From: Bdellovibrio sp. UBA4095
GTDB lineage: Bacteria > Bdellovibrionota > Bdellovibrionia > Bdellovibrionales > Bdellovibrionaceae
Reading direction: 5' to 3'
Assembly: GCA_002381805.1 (NCBI GenBank)
Contig: DFXZ01000004.1
Location: forward strand, 434,001 to 498,000
Length of the DNA stretch: 64,000 nt
The first letter of the stretch is position 1. The number at the start of each line of letters is the position of its first letter. Positions 16,497-25,521 of the stretch are shown here, in pieces. The position numbers and the translations under genes are program-made. Below the pieces are notes generated by a model that ran no database searches, was not told the origin of the DNA, and saw nothing but the letters and a program-made list of their open reading frames with translations.

Positions 16497-16539
16497 AACA
16501 GTTTTATTATCCCCTATCGCTGGGGAAAATAAAACTGTT
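16497..16539. repeat. Long inverted repeat upstream of ssrA
   Basis: Arms of 18 bases (16497-16514 and 16522-16539, one mismatch) enclose a 7-base loop: AACAGTTTTATT...CCCC pairs with GGGG...AATAAAACTGTT. It ends 21 bases before the mature tmRNA 5' end on the minus strand, so it lies in the ssrA promoter or precursor leader. It could be a terminator that isolates ssrA from upstream transcription or part of the precursor processed by RNase P (inference). Confidence 0.65.
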
Positions 16540-16813
16540 CATCCTTCCGATTTAGCACTCCGAACTCAACAGATTAATTTTCAATGACGCACGACTTTTG
16601 TCTTGATTCGCTTAACAGATCTTAACCCGACCCTGACATAGGCAAGTGACAAAATGGCTCAAAATCTCGAGATATCCACCATTTATAGGGTTATTCCACA
16701 GAGTTATCCACATACTAGACCTTTTTTTAGAGCCAAAATGGCCATAAAATTTAAGAATCTTAAATTTATGTGAGAGGCTATCGGATTAACGATAGCCTCT
16801 TTTTTGAGCAGAT
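16540..16813. other. Intergenic region with a DnaA-box-like site and two palindromes
   Basis: The stretch contains a perfect 9-base DnaA-box consensus (TTATCCACA, 16704-16712) preceded by a near match (TTATTCCACA, 16691-16700). It also holds a 21-base palindrome AAATTTAAGA-A-TCTTAAATTT (16747-16767) and a terminator hairpin (16773-16805). No coding frame is supported. No replication genes are near, so I do not call an origin. Confidence 0.45.
16773..16805 (+). terminator. Strong terminator-like hairpin
   Basis: The 11-base stem AGAGGCTATCG/CGATAGCCTCT with loop GATTAA is followed by TTTTT on the plus strand and preceded by T-poor sequence. It sits 8 bases past the end of the minus-strand TIGR02147 gene and could act on both strands, because the T-run on one side is an A-run before the stem on the other. 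Confidence 0.6.
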
Positions 16814-18136
16814 TTATCTGAAAAGGTCCGCAGCAGATGCCGCAGTGGCAGCCAATGAACTGACTGATTGCTTGGATTTGGGAGGGGCAGATTCGGTCTT
16901 AGCAGGTATTGGATTCACAGGTCTAACGGTCTCTTCGTTCGGAGCTGCGACGACTTGATCAACAGCCTTAGGCATCGGCTCGCTGCTCGCCACCACGGTT
17001 TCAGCAGTCACGATCGGCGCAGCCACAACAGATGCCTCAGCAGACGATGACTCGACAATGGGAGCGATCTCTGGTACCGAAGGAGTTGGAGCAGCAGCAT
17101 GAGCAGGGACCGCCTCCGCAGCCATCGAAGGCGCCTCAGTCATTACAATCTCTTCGGGTGCAGTCACTGACTCACTTGGTGCGACGTCAGCTTCCGCAGC
17201 GGAAGTTGCCGCAGTTCTCTTCACGTCCGTCGCATTCGTCACCGGGAACAACTGAATGTTCAACTGATAAACTCTTTCGCCCTTATCTTTCATACGAGCG
17301 ATGGAGTTATCTTTGTGCAAAGCTTTTCTCATCTGACGAAGTTTAAATTTGATTTCCTCAAACTCGGACTTCGTCAATGAAAGAGTCAATGTGCCGAACT
17401 CGCGATCTGTCGGCTGATCTTGATACAAAGATTCCAGACCCAAGTACATCAATTGCGATTGCAACTTACGAACAAGCGCCACCGGGATTTCTTCTGGAGA
17501 CTCAATCAGGCTGCGGTTTTTCTTGATCTCGCCAGTCGCTTCGTCACGGCGAAGTTCGCCGGTGGTCAGCAATGTATTTAAGGCGTTGTCGATCTCGTCA
17601 GCAGACGCTTTGTTACGCAAAAGTTTTTTCAAAGCAGCCGTATCAAACGAAACGCCTTCTTGATCAACCATCGCATAGATAATCCACGTGACCCAGTTCG
17701 GAACCTTTTCCCAAGTCTTGCGATCGATTTCACCGGACTTTAATTTTCCAGCCACGCGATGTTCACTTAATTTTTTCAAGTACATGTTGCGATCTGCAGG
17801 GTCTGTCGCTTGCGTGAAATGAACTAATAAACGGAATTCTTCTGCCAGATCTTTGCTAAGTCCCAACGCTTTCCCGAACTTGCCGATCATATCGTTAGAA
17901 AGATTGCGCTTTCCTTCGATGATCATCTTCAGATAATTCGGCGATTTGATATTCGCGGCCGCAGAGAAAACTGCATAGTTATAACGCCGTAAAGAGCCCT
18001 TCGAAGCCTTACGCTTGTACTGATAGAAATCTGCCAAAAACAAGCGATAGCTCATGTAATCAGAGATTGCTGGGGGAGTTATGGAACTCATTGATATTTC
18101 TTTGCTCTTGCCGAACTCAGGTTGGTGATTTTGCAT
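16814..18136 (-). CDS. TIGR02147-family protein with a long Ala/Pro/Glu-rich tail
   Basis: The 440-residue protein has the TIGR02147 layout (family known mainly from Bdellovibrio and Fibrobacter, often with DUF4423). About residues 22-130 hold YMSYRLFLADFYQYKRKAS, FSAAANIKSPNYLKMIIEGK and NLSNDMIGKFGKALGLS, which resembles a helix-turn-helix. A middle helical domain ends near residue 300 (FEEIKFKLRQMRKALHKD). The last 130 residues are Ala/Pro/Val/Glu-rich without structure, unlike the normal family length of about 270. An AAGGAG site precedes the ATG. The function is unknown; a DNA-binding regulator is plausible. Confidence 0.88.
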   Translation of the reverse strand: MQNHQPEFGKSKEISMSSITPPAISDYMSYRLFLADFYQYKRKASKGSLRRYNYAVFSAAANIKSPNYLKMIIEGKRNLSNDMIGKFGKALGLSKDLAEEFRLLVHFTQATDPADRNMYLKKLSEHRVAGKLKSGEIDRKTWEKVPNWVTWIIYAMVDQEGVSFDTAALKKLLRNKASADEIDNALNTLLTTGELRRDEATGEIKKNRSLIESPEEIPVALVRKLQSQLMYLGLESLYQDQPTDREFGTLTLSLTKSEFEEIKFKLRQMRKALHKDNSIARMKDKGERVYQLNIQLFPVTNATDVKRTAATSAAEADVAPSESVTAPEEIVMTEAPSMAAEAVPAHAAAPTPSVPEIAPIVESSSAEASVVAAPIVTAETVVASSEPMPKAVDQVVAAPNEETVRPVNPIPAKTESAPPKSKQSVSSLAATAASAADLFR

Positions 18137-18233
18137 TGAAACAAGACTCCTTTGTACCCATTTAGTTCAACCGATTTGAGGTATCAAAACAAGCGGATTC
18201 CTGTGTTCACAGACAAAACGTATCGCAAGGCAT

Positions 18234-18266
18234 AAAAAAAGGACTGCGGCTTGGAGTCCGCAGTCC
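18234..18266 (-). terminator. Terminator of the proline-rich lipoprotein gene
   Basis: The stem GGACTGCGG/CCGCAGTCC (18241-18249 with 18258-18266) is followed on the minus strand by seven T residues. It lies 35 bases after the lipoprotein stop codon and separates that gene from the TIGR02147 gene. Confidence 0.88.
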
Positions 18267-18300
18267 TTTACCTTAACCACAACAAATGTTGCGCTAAGAA

Positions 18301-19782
18301 TTATTGAAGATTGTCGTCAGTAATATCCACGAGAGGTTTAATCTTTCTCATGAATGTGATCGCGAACTGATCTTGAGCGTGAGCTCCCCGCTTTCTCATT
18401 TTCAGAGCAAGGCGCACTTGACCCAAACCGTTGTTGGCGATCATGCGAGCTTCACCAATAGTGTTCGCATAATTCAACTTCGTGTTGCCCAAAGCCAAAA
18501 GATCCAAAGTGTCGTCTTTCTCTTTACCAATTCTGGAAAGAGGAACATTGACGCCCGTTCCAGCTTCAGGAGCCAGCAATGGTCCCGCGAAAGCCAGAAG
18601 TTCTTTATTACCGCCAGTCATGGCTACTGTATAACCAGATCGACCGTTAACAACTTCCCAAGAGTTCATACGAACTGTCTTGATGCGATCTTCCGTGTTG
18701 TGGCCTTGAATTGTTGAACGGAAATAGTCTCTTAATTCCAAATATTCTGGATTGTCAGAGTACTCACCTGGTAAATGGAAGTACAAGTCCGCTGACGACT
18801 GTCTGAAAACGACATTCAAAATTGAACTGCTTCCTGAAGCACCCAGCTTAAGACGAACAAAAGTCGTTTCGCAGCCACCATCAAGATCAAGACACTTTAC
18901 CGTGCCTTCGAGAGGTCTTGTGCCAGTTGTTTTTTCGCCGTTACCAGCGCGAATTGATCTTACTGGCATTGCGCGGCCATCGCCGATAGAGCCAGCAACA
19001 TTATAAACTTTCGTTTCGCTTCCTTCTTTAATTTTCAAAGTAATGATCGCATCACTTGTTAAACGATCGATCGTCAACTTCGCAGACATCACAGAAGCAG
19101 CAGCTTGCAAATTAGCTTGCTGAGTCGCATAGCTAACACGCTCGTTGCGCGCTCTTAAAAAGTCCAACAGGCTGTCTGTCGAAGACGAAGTGTAAACCAA
19201 ACCATCATTCGTCATTGCTCCCGTCAAACGTTTCCCGAAAGAACCACTTGTCACATTCGCAGCATCACCAGAACGGTAATCAGAAGGAATATGATTCATC
19301 CCCGTTGGAGCCGGCAAAGTTTTACCAACTGAAGGGGGAGTCGCAGGTTTAATTGTTTCTGCTGGAATTCCAGGTCCACCATGAGAAGGCGCCGCTGGAG
19401 TCGTCGGCTTTGGAGCAGGCGCGACAGGCGCAGGCTTCGGAGCTGGCTTAGGCGCAGGTGCCGGATTTCCTTTTGCAGGACCAGGCGCTGGCGGAGGCGG
19501 TGGAGCAGGATTCTTAGACCCAGACGGAGGCGGAGTTGTCGGGATTGGTTCCGGCAATGGTGGATTGTAATCCTCTTCACCTGAAATATTAGGATCAGGA
19601 AGACCGCCGCCAATGCTTCCATTGGTGTCTTCTGCATGAGAATCTTTGCCAGTATCAGTCGTTTGCTGAGGCAGAGTATTAGGATCAGCAAAAACATCTT
19701 TCTTTTTTCCACAAGCCGTCAGACTGAGCGATGCCGTTAAGGCCGCTATAATTAGGCTGTGTTTATGTAAAACGGGTAGCAT
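18301..19782 (-). CDS. Large proline-rich lipoprotein, function unknown
   Basis: The 493-residue protein starts with a lipoprotein signal (SLIIAALTASLSLTAC, lipobox LTAC, Cys24), so it is anchored in a membrane, probably the outer one. A disordered Pro/Ala/Lys-rich linker follows (about residues 70-165), long enough to reach across peptidoglycan. The C-terminal 320 residues form a folded part without a motif I recognise. It is monocistronic, with its own terminator at 18234-18266. Confidence 0.82.
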   Translation of the reverse strand: MLPVLHKHSLIIAALTASLSLTACGKKKDVFADPNTLPQQTTDTGKDSHAEDTNGSIGGGLPDPNISGEEDYNPPLPEPIPTTPPPSGSKNPAPPPPPAPGPAKGNPAPAPKPAPKPAPVAPAPKPTTPAAPSHGGPGIPAETIKPATPPSVGKTLPAPTGMNHIPSDYRSGDAANVTSGSFGKRLTGAMTNDGLVYTSSSTDSLLDFLRARNERVSYATQQANLQAAASVMSAKLTIDRLTSDAIITLKIKEGSETKVYNVAGSIGDGRAMPVRSIRAGNGEKTTGTRPLEGTVKCLDLDGGCETTFVRLKLGASGSSSILNVVFRQSSADLYFHLPGEYSDNPEYLELRDYFRSTIQGHNTEDRIKTVRMNSWEVVNGRSGYTVAMTGGNKELLAFAGPLLAPEAGTGVNVPLSRIGKEKDDTLDLLALGNTKLNYANTIGEARMIANNGLGQVRLALKMRKRGAHAQDQFAITFMRKIKPLVDITDDNLQ

Positions 19783-19918
19783 CAGAAACCTCCAAGATTT
19801 TCTTTTCGCTTTTATTCAGACGGCCTTACAGCAAGGGCCGGGCCAGGACTCGCCACCCCCCATCAGGCCTTGTATTGAAGCTCAGATGCGTTTAAAACAT
19901 CACTTTGGAAGGAATTTC

Positions 19919-20611
19919 ATGCCCGTACAACAATTCGGCGTGCTTTTGAAGAGCCCGCAACTACTTAAAAGACACCTCATAAAAGTAAACCTCATTGCCC
20001 TGGGACTGGCGTTTTTATCGATGGTCTTCCTAGATCAGCAGCTTTCCGTTTATTTCGCGATCGAAGACGTCAGAGCTTTCGCTTGGCAAACTGCTCGAAC
20101 AGCAACAGATCTGGCTCTGTCAGAAATCTATTTCGGCGCAGCCTTATTGATCTGGATTTTTACTGCTTGGATCGCACCTCGCATGGAAGGCCTCAAAAAG
20201 TATTCTGCCAAACTTGATTTCTATCGCCGCTGGAGCTTGAACTTATTTGCAGCTCTTATTGTTAGCGGTATCATGACTCACTTAATAAAGTTTACGGTGG
20301 GTCGTCAACGTCCTCACAAGAGTCCTGACTTTGACCCGTTTGTGTTTGATCCAATGACGACCCATTGGCATTGGCATTCGTTCTCTTCGGGTCACACGCA
20401 AGTGATTTTCACCGTTGCAACGATGATGGGCGTGGCATTCCCGCGATTTAGATGGGTTTGGTTGTTTGTCGCAGGATTGATCTGCTCTACTCGAATCATC
20501 ATTCATGACCATTTCTTAAGCGACACCATTTATGGCGCCTGCGTAGGTTACATGGGCACGCTTTTAACTCTTAAGTTGATGATGAAGAAAACTAAGAACG
20601 GACTTTACTAG
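19919..20611 (+). CDS. PAP2-family phosphatase, membrane bound
   Basis: From the ATG at 19919, chosen over an ATG 33 bases upstream because GGAAGGAA lies just before it, the protein has 230 residues. The three catalytic motifs of type 2 phosphatidic acid phosphatases are present: KFTVGRQRP (KX6RP), FSSGHT (SGH) and STRIIIHDHFLSD (SRX5HX3D with T for the central position). About five membrane helices surround them. Substrates may be lipid phosphates or undecaprenyl pyrophosphate. The gene converges on the YgjP-like gene and overlaps its end by 4 bases. Confidence 0.92.
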   Translation: MPVQQFGVLLKSPQLLKRHLIKVNLIALGLAFLSMVFLDQQLSVYFAIEDVRAFAWQTARTATDLALSEIYFGAALLIWIFTAWIAPRMEGLKKYSAKLDFYRRWSLNLFAALIVSGIMTHLIKFTVGRQRPHKSPDFDPFVFDPMTTHWHWHSFSSGHTQVIFTVATMMGVAFPRFRWVWLFVAGLICSTRIIIHDHFLSDTIYGACVGYMGTLLTLKLMMKKTKNGLY

Positions 20612-21363
20612 TTCCCCGGAGAAAGGAATTCCACGAGATATTGGGATTCCTTCAACGTCTTTACATGGGCCGGATAATCTGGCAGAAACCGGCCCACCAA
20701 ATCCCAAAAGCGCTGCGAATGATTCATGTGCTGCAAATGTGCGAGCTCATGAACAATAACGTAATCGATAATTTCGGGACTGAAGACAATCAGACGCCAA
20801 TTTAAATTGATAATCCTTTTTGACGAACAACTGCCCCAGCGAGTTCGTTGCTCTCTAAAGCGCACCTGCGATGGATGCAAATTCATCTGAGCCGACCAGT
20901 GCTGCACACGCGAAGTTAAAAGCTGAACCGCTTCACGCTTATAGAAGTGCCTGATCTCGTTTAAAGCCGATGGATGTTCTTGGATGGGCGTTTCTGCACT
21001 CCAGTCATTGCGCGGGATATGCAAAAGCAAGTGCTCGTCGGTCACTGAGACAAACGATTTCTTATGCAAAGTAATCACGACTTTCAGTTTGCGCAGCTGC
21101 CCCAAAAAAGGAAAGTCCTCGAAAGCCTGGATTTTCTTTTCTGGAAATTGCTCTGCAAGCTGGTCGAACTTGGCAAAATTCTTTTCGATCCAATCTTTTT
21201 TCGAGAGCAAAAAGTCCATTATCAGCTTTTGCGATGTCGTTTGACTGGCAATAACTTTGATCGGTTTTTGTGGGTAAAGGTATATGGAAATAGACCGCCG
21301 AAAAGAACGACGCTGGACCACCACAGGCCAATTTGCAAAAATAAAACTTTCAGACCCACTCAT
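20608..21363 (-). CDS. YgjP-like (DUF45) metallopeptidase-family protein
   Basis: The 251-residue protein carries the YgjP signature: RFREQRTRWGSCSSKRIINLN, then VIVHELAHLQHMNHSQRFW, whose HExxH (HELAH) plus the following His and Glu-type ligand form a zinc site. The family is a putative cytoplasmic metalloprotease of unknown substrate, fused or linked to restriction genes in some species. It stands alone here. The start at 21363 has no strong ribosome site. Confidence 0.9.
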   Translation of the reverse strand: MSGSESFIFANWPVVVQRRSFRRSISIYLYPQKPIKVIASQTTSQKLIMDFLLSKKDWIEKNFAKFDQLAEQFPEKKIQAFEDFPFLGQLRKLKVVITLHKKSFVSVTDEHLLLHIPRNDWSAETPIQEHPSALNEIRHFYKREAVQLLTSRVQHWSAQMNLHPSQVRFREQRTRWGSCSSKRIINLNWRLIVFSPEIIDYVIVHELAHLQHMNHSQRFWDLVGRFLPDYPAHVKTLKESQYLVEFLSPGN

Positions 21364-21423
21364 CGCAAGAAGAATGACTTAAACCCATAAGACTGGCAAG
21401 ATAGAAGTCAAAAGCAGGGAAGC

Positions 21424-22395
21424 ATGACTAAAAATGACTTTTTCTACAATCTGGATCCTGAAAAAGTTCTGCGCTCGGCAGAGAATGCTGGCTTTTATCC
21501 CACCGGCGAGTTCACTCAGTTGAATTCCTATGAAAATCGGGTTTTTGATATTCGCCTAGAAGAACCCTACGATGCCACGGGCAATCGGAATATCATCGCC
21601 AAGTTCTATCGCCCTCAACGCTGGAGCAAAGAAGCCATTCAAGAAGAGCACGAGTTTCTGCTTTCACTGAAAAACGAAGGCATCCCCGCTGTCGCGCCGC
21701 TTTTAATTGGTCATGACTCTACCATTACTGAAGTCGACGGAATGTTCGTCACTTTTTTCCCGAAAGTCCTGGGACGGATGCCGCAAGAGTTTCTTGACGA
21801 CGACCTTCGCAAAGTAGGTCGCTTGATGGCGCAAGTTCACAATGTGGGCGCGTTGAAGGAGGCTCCTCACCGCCCCGTTCTGGACAGTAGTTATTATGGC
21901 GGCTGGGATACTCTTGATAATTTGCAGGACTGGATCACCCCTGAACTTCGCGAGCGTTACAACGTCGCCGCCGAAGATATTCTTTACGCGATCGACGATA
22001 GCTTTAATCCTTCGGAGTTTATCCGCATTCACGGCGACTGCCACAAAGGCAACCTGCTGAATAACGGAAAAGAATTTTTCCTGGTCGATTTCGATGATTT
22101 CGTCAACGGCCCTGTCATTCAGGATTTTTGGATGTTGCTTTCTGGTGATGCCGATTTACTTGACCAAGAAAAAAAGCAGATCATTCAAGGCTATGAAGAT
22201 CTGCGGGAATTCCCTGATCATCAGTGGAGCTGGGTTCCCCTGCTGCGCGGACTTCGCATCGTTTCCTATGCCGGGTGGATCGCAAAACGCTGGGAAGACC
22301 CCAGCTTTCCGCGCTTGTTCCCAGAGTTCAATACTTACACCTATTGGGCCGAAGAGGTCGAAGCTCTCGAGAAAATTGCCTGGCAGATTCGCTAG
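21424..22395 (+). CDS. srkA: Stress response Ser/Thr kinase SrkA (RdoA/YihE family)
   Basis: The 323-residue protein is typical in length and pattern. The N terminus holds GEFTQLNSYENRVFDI (family GR...LNSYENRVY) and a KFYRPQRWS motif. The catalytic loop is IHGDCHKGNLL and the metal-binding segment LVDFDDF. SrkA is an aminoglycoside-phosphotransferase-like kinase implicated in survival of oxidative and envelope stress in enterobacteria. It lies alone, 60 bases downstream of the divergent YgjP-like gene. Confidence 0.93.
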   Translation: MTKNDFFYNLDPEKVLRSAENAGFYPTGEFTQLNSYENRVFDIRLEEPYDATGNRNIIAKFYRPQRWSKEAIQEEHEFLLSLKNEGIPAVAPLLIGHDSTITEVDGMFVTFFPKVLGRMPQEFLDDDLRKVGRLMAQVHNVGALKEAPHRPVLDSSYYGGWDTLDNLQDWITPELRERYNVAAEDILYAIDDSFNPSEFIRIHGDCHKGNLLNNGKEFFLVDFDDFVNGPVIQDFWMLLSGDADLLDQEKKQIIQGYEDLREFPDHQWSWVPLLRGLRIVSYAGWIAKRWEDPSFPRLFPEFNTYTYWAEEVEALEKIAWQIR

Positions 22396-22558
22396 TCCCA
22401 TGGTTCGGACCTCGTGAGCGCCTTGTCATTCAGCCGATGAGCGATCGCGTTGACACTTTCACCCCTAACTGTGGCCATGCGGCTCAGTATTTCCTTTGAA
22501 ATATCAGTCACTTCATCTATATTTTCTGGGTTCATTCAAACGTTAATAAGGGAGAGCT

Positions 22559-23785
22559 ATGAAAAAGATCAAAGTTGCCAATCCTGTTGTGGAACTTGAT
22601 GGCGATGAAATGACACGCATCATTTGGAAATTTATCAAGGACAAGTTGATCCTTCCTTACCTTGAAATCGATATTAAGTATTTCGATTTAGGCATGGAGC
22701 ACCGAGATGCGACCAACGATCAAGTCACTGTTGATGCCGCAGAAGCGATTAAGAAATACAACGTCGGTATCAAGTGCGCAACGATCACGCCTGACGAAGC
22801 TCGCGTTGAAGAATTCAAATTGAAGCAAATGTGGAAATCACCGAACGGTACTATCCGTAATATCTTGGATGGAACTGTTTTCCGTGAGCCCATCATCTGC
22901 AAAAACGTACCGCGCTTGGTTCCTAACTGGACCGCACCGATCTGTATCGGTCGTCATGCATTCGGTGACCAGTACCGCGCCACTGATTTCGTCACTAAAG
23001 GCAAAGGCAAGCTGACGATCACTTTTGAAGGCGAAAACGGAGAAAAGATTCAGCATGAAGTTTATAACTTCAAAGGCGATGGCGTTGCGCTAGCAATGTA
23101 CAACACTGATGAATCCATCAAAGGTTTTGCGAAGTCTTGCTTTAACATGGCTTTGACTAAGAAATGGCCTCTTTATCTTTCAACTAAGAACACCATCTTG
23201 AAAAAGTATGATGGCCGTTTCAAAGATATCTTCCAAGAAATCTACGAAACAGAATTCAAAGCAAAGTTCACTGCAGCTGGCATCACTTACGAACACCGCC
23301 TGATCGACGACATGGTGGCTTCTGCACTTAAGTGGAACGGAAACTTTGTATGGGCTTGTAAGAACTATGACGGCGACGTTCAGTCAGATACAGTGGCACA
23401 AGGTTTTGGTTCTCTAGGTTTGATGACTTCTGTTTTGATCACTCCAGATGGCAAAACCATGGAAGCAGAAGCTGCTCACGGAACAGTGACTCGTCACTAT
23501 CGTCAGCATCAACAAGGTAAACCGACTTCTACAAATCCGATCGCCTCAATCTTTGCTTGGACTCGCGGTCTTGAGCATCGTGGAAATTTGGATAACAATC
23601 CAGAGCTAGTAAAATTCGCACAAACTCTTGAAAAAGTTTGCGTAGAAACTGTTGAATCTGGATTTATGACAAAGGATTTGGCTGTTTGTATTTACGGCGA
23701 CAAGGTGACTTCTGATCTTTATCTGAACACCGAGCCGTTCCTTGAGCTTCTCGATACAAATCTTAAGAAAGCACTGACTCTTTAA
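22559..23785 (+). CDS. icd: NADP-dependent isocitrate dehydrogenase, eukaryote-type
   Basis: The 408-residue protein belongs to the dimeric IDH subfamily common in eukaryotes and a minority of bacteria, rather than the E. coli type. Its features are VVELDGDEMTRIIW, GIKCATITPDE, the substrate loop SPNGTIRNILDGT, DQYRATDF, and AHGTVTRHYR near the C terminus. It oxidises isocitrate to 2-oxoglutarate with NADP and provides NADPH and TCA flux. A GGGAGAG site precedes the ATG, and a terminator follows at 23795-23825. Confidence 0.96.
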   Translation: MKKIKVANPVVELDGDEMTRIIWKFIKDKLILPYLEIDIKYFDLGMEHRDATNDQVTVDAAEAIKKYNVGIKCATITPDEARVEEFKLKQMWKSPNGTIRNILDGTVFREPIICKNVPRLVPNWTAPICIGRHAFGDQYRATDFVTKGKGKLTITFEGENGEKIQHEVYNFKGDGVALAMYNTDESIKGFAKSCFNMALTKKWPLYLSTKNTILKKYDGRFKDIFQEIYETEFKAKFTAAGITYEHRLIDDMVASALKWNGNFVWACKNYDGDVQSDTVAQGFGSLGLMTSVLITPDGKTMEAEAAHGTVTRHYRQHQQGKPTSTNPIASIFAWTRGLEHRGNLDNNPELVKFAQTLEKVCVETVESGFMTKDLAVCIYGDKVTSDLYLNTEPFLELLDTNLKKALTL

Positions 23786-23794
23786 TTTTCAGCG

Positions 23795-23825
23795 AAGCTG
23801 TGGTTCTGAACGGGCCACAGCTTTT
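23795..23825. terminator. Terminator between isocitrate dehydrogenase and the receiver-like gene
   Basis: The stem AAGCTGTGG/CCACAGCTT has an 11-base loop and a TTTT tail on the plus strand. It separates two convergent genes and reaches into the stop codon of the minus-strand gene. Confidence 0.8.
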
Positions 23826-25365
23826 ATGCCGCCTCTTCCTCTCTCGTTTTCTGATAGTCGTCGACCATCTCTGACAAGAAATTCTGAATGCGATATTTGT
23901 CCATCAAAGGCACCTCCGCCTTTAAGACATGCAAATGGGAAACTCCCTGACTTAACAAACGTTCTTTCTGTTCATAAAAGAAGATGCCGCCACACGGGGT
24001 ATAGAGAATATACTTTTCATTTCGAGCCAGATAAACATACACGTTAAATTCCACGCGCACGTCTGCCGCAAACTCTTCAATTCCAACCGCAGCCATTTCT
24101 TCATCGTTAGATTCTTCAGTTTTGATGCGAAGATCCTGGCGAGGAAAAAATGCCATAGCGACTTCTTGCCCCACGTGAATTGATTTACGCAGGAACTGAG
24201 CATAACGAAGTGCCCATGCCTCGAAAGGAACTTCGCGAATGCGAATCGTAAGCGATTGATTGTCTTGGATCTTTTCGCCATTTTTTCTTAGGAAGCTGTA
24301 AAGGCGCACTTTGACTATTTCAATAAACGCTCTGTCGATGATCTTTCCCTCTGCCATCGCAGCAATAAGATATCCCGAGAACCGGGAAGATTCGACCATA
24401 ATACAAGCAAGGTTCGAAGCTTTACCAAGGGGTTGAACTTCGCTTTTAGCGCTGCGACTGCTTTTCTGAAGGGCTTCGGTAGTGCCTTTATATATCAGGG
24501 AATCTTTAATTTCCTGAGACACCTCTTTTGTCACAGTTGATTTTGGCGCTGACTTTCTCTGATTGCCGTGACCTTCGTTCTCGATCGGCGCCCAAGAGGG
24601 AGCTTTATTGTTTCGAGATTTTCCATAAGATCCCGAACCGGTCCCAGTGCCCGCATTGTCAGATTCTTTCGCAGATAATGTTCCGCTGGAGTTTCTCCCG
24701 CCCCCGGCCTCAGCAGAAGGACCGCGAACCGATCCAAGCGAATTGGCAGAAAGACCGCTATCCCCTTTTCCAGAGCCCACTCCTTGCATTCCGCCATCTG
24801 CGGATCCAGAAGACATGGCTGACAATTGAAAATCCCCACCATCACCATCCGACCCGTCCCCCAACAGCTGAGAAAGCAAGGTTTGCGCATTGGTATTTCC
24901 GAATGACTTAGATCCTTTGATCTCGACCAGATGCTCTGTCGAGCCGACACCAGAAGGGTCCGATTGAATTCCAGACCCCACTTTTCCACGCTGCAGATCC
25001 TTAAGATATTTATTCACCGCACGCTCTACACCCGGCCCCGTTACCGGAGGGAAGATGGCATAGTCTGATTTAGATTCATTTAAAAGTTTCAGATTACTCG
25101 TAGAAGCATTTTCGCAAAAAGGAATCACACAGACCGGCATCGCAGACGCGAGAACTTTCGCAAGGTTTCTAACTTTTTTGTTGGGATGTTCCAAGCTGAT
25201 CATCACGAACTGCGGTTGCTCATTGATCAGAAAATCCAAAGCCTCTTTAAGATTGCTTGTGGATTTCATGTTCCAATCACGATTTCGCAAGAAGCCCTCA
25301 ACAGGTCCGAGACTCTGGGCTTTTGACTTTATGATCAGCAAGCTTTTACGCTGTTCTGTTTCCAC
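23824..25365 (-). CDS. Receiver-like domain protein with a long Gly/Ser-rich linker
   Basis: The 513-residue protein starts with about 125 residues that resemble a degenerate CheY receiver fold (KSLLIIKSKAQS, then FVMISLEHPNKKVRNLAKV and PVCVIPFCE). The acidic pocket and phospho-Asp are missing: the expected Asp position reads MISLEHP. Residues about 160-265 are almost entirely Gly, Ser, Asp and Asn. The C-terminal 200 residues form an unknown domain (ACIMVESSRFSGYLIAAMA...). No named family is evident. It may be a scaffold or output partner in signalling; a cytoplasmic location is likely because no signal peptide is seen. Confidence 0.75.
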   Translation of the reverse strand: METEQRKSLLIIKSKAQSLGPVEGFLRNRDWNMKSTSNLKEALDFLINEQPQFVMISLEHPNKKVRNLAKVLASAMPVCVIPFCENASTSNLKLLNESKSDYAIFPPVTGPGVERAVNKYLKDLQRGKVGSGIQSDPSGVGSTEHLVEIKGSKSFGNTNAQTLLSQLLGDGSDGDGGDFQLSAMSSGSADGGMQGVGSGKGDSGLSANSLGSVRGPSAEAGGGRNSSGTLSAKESDNAGTGTGSGSYGKSRNNKAPSWAPIENEGHGNQRKSAPKSTVTKEVSQEIKDSLIYKGTTEALQKSSRSAKSEVQPLGKASNLACIMVESSRFSGYLIAAMAEGKIIDRAFIEIVKVRLYSFLRKNGEKIQDNQSLTIRIREVPFEAWALRYAQFLRKSIHVGQEVAMAFFPRQDLRIKTEESNDEEMAAVGIEEFAADVRVEFNVYVYLARNEKYILYTPCGGIFFYEQKERLLSQGVSHLHVLKAEVPLMDKYRIQNFLSEMVDDYQKTREEEAA

Positions 25366-25521
25366 AAAAGAATTCCTCGCTTTTTATTGACTCTTTCTTA
25401 ACGGCAGAGAATGCGAGTTTCCTTTGGGGAACTAAGAAGAATTTTGTTTGATTACGGCCATTTAACAAACTGGCCGCCAGGGCACTGTTCCCAGTGTCTC
25501 AAACTGAGAACAGCAAGAAGG

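Noticed and set aside
16704..16712. Perfect DnaA box as evidence of the chromosome origin
   Set aside because: One perfect box and one near match are not enough; no dnaA, dnaN, gyrB, rpmH or AT-rich unwinding region is nearby.
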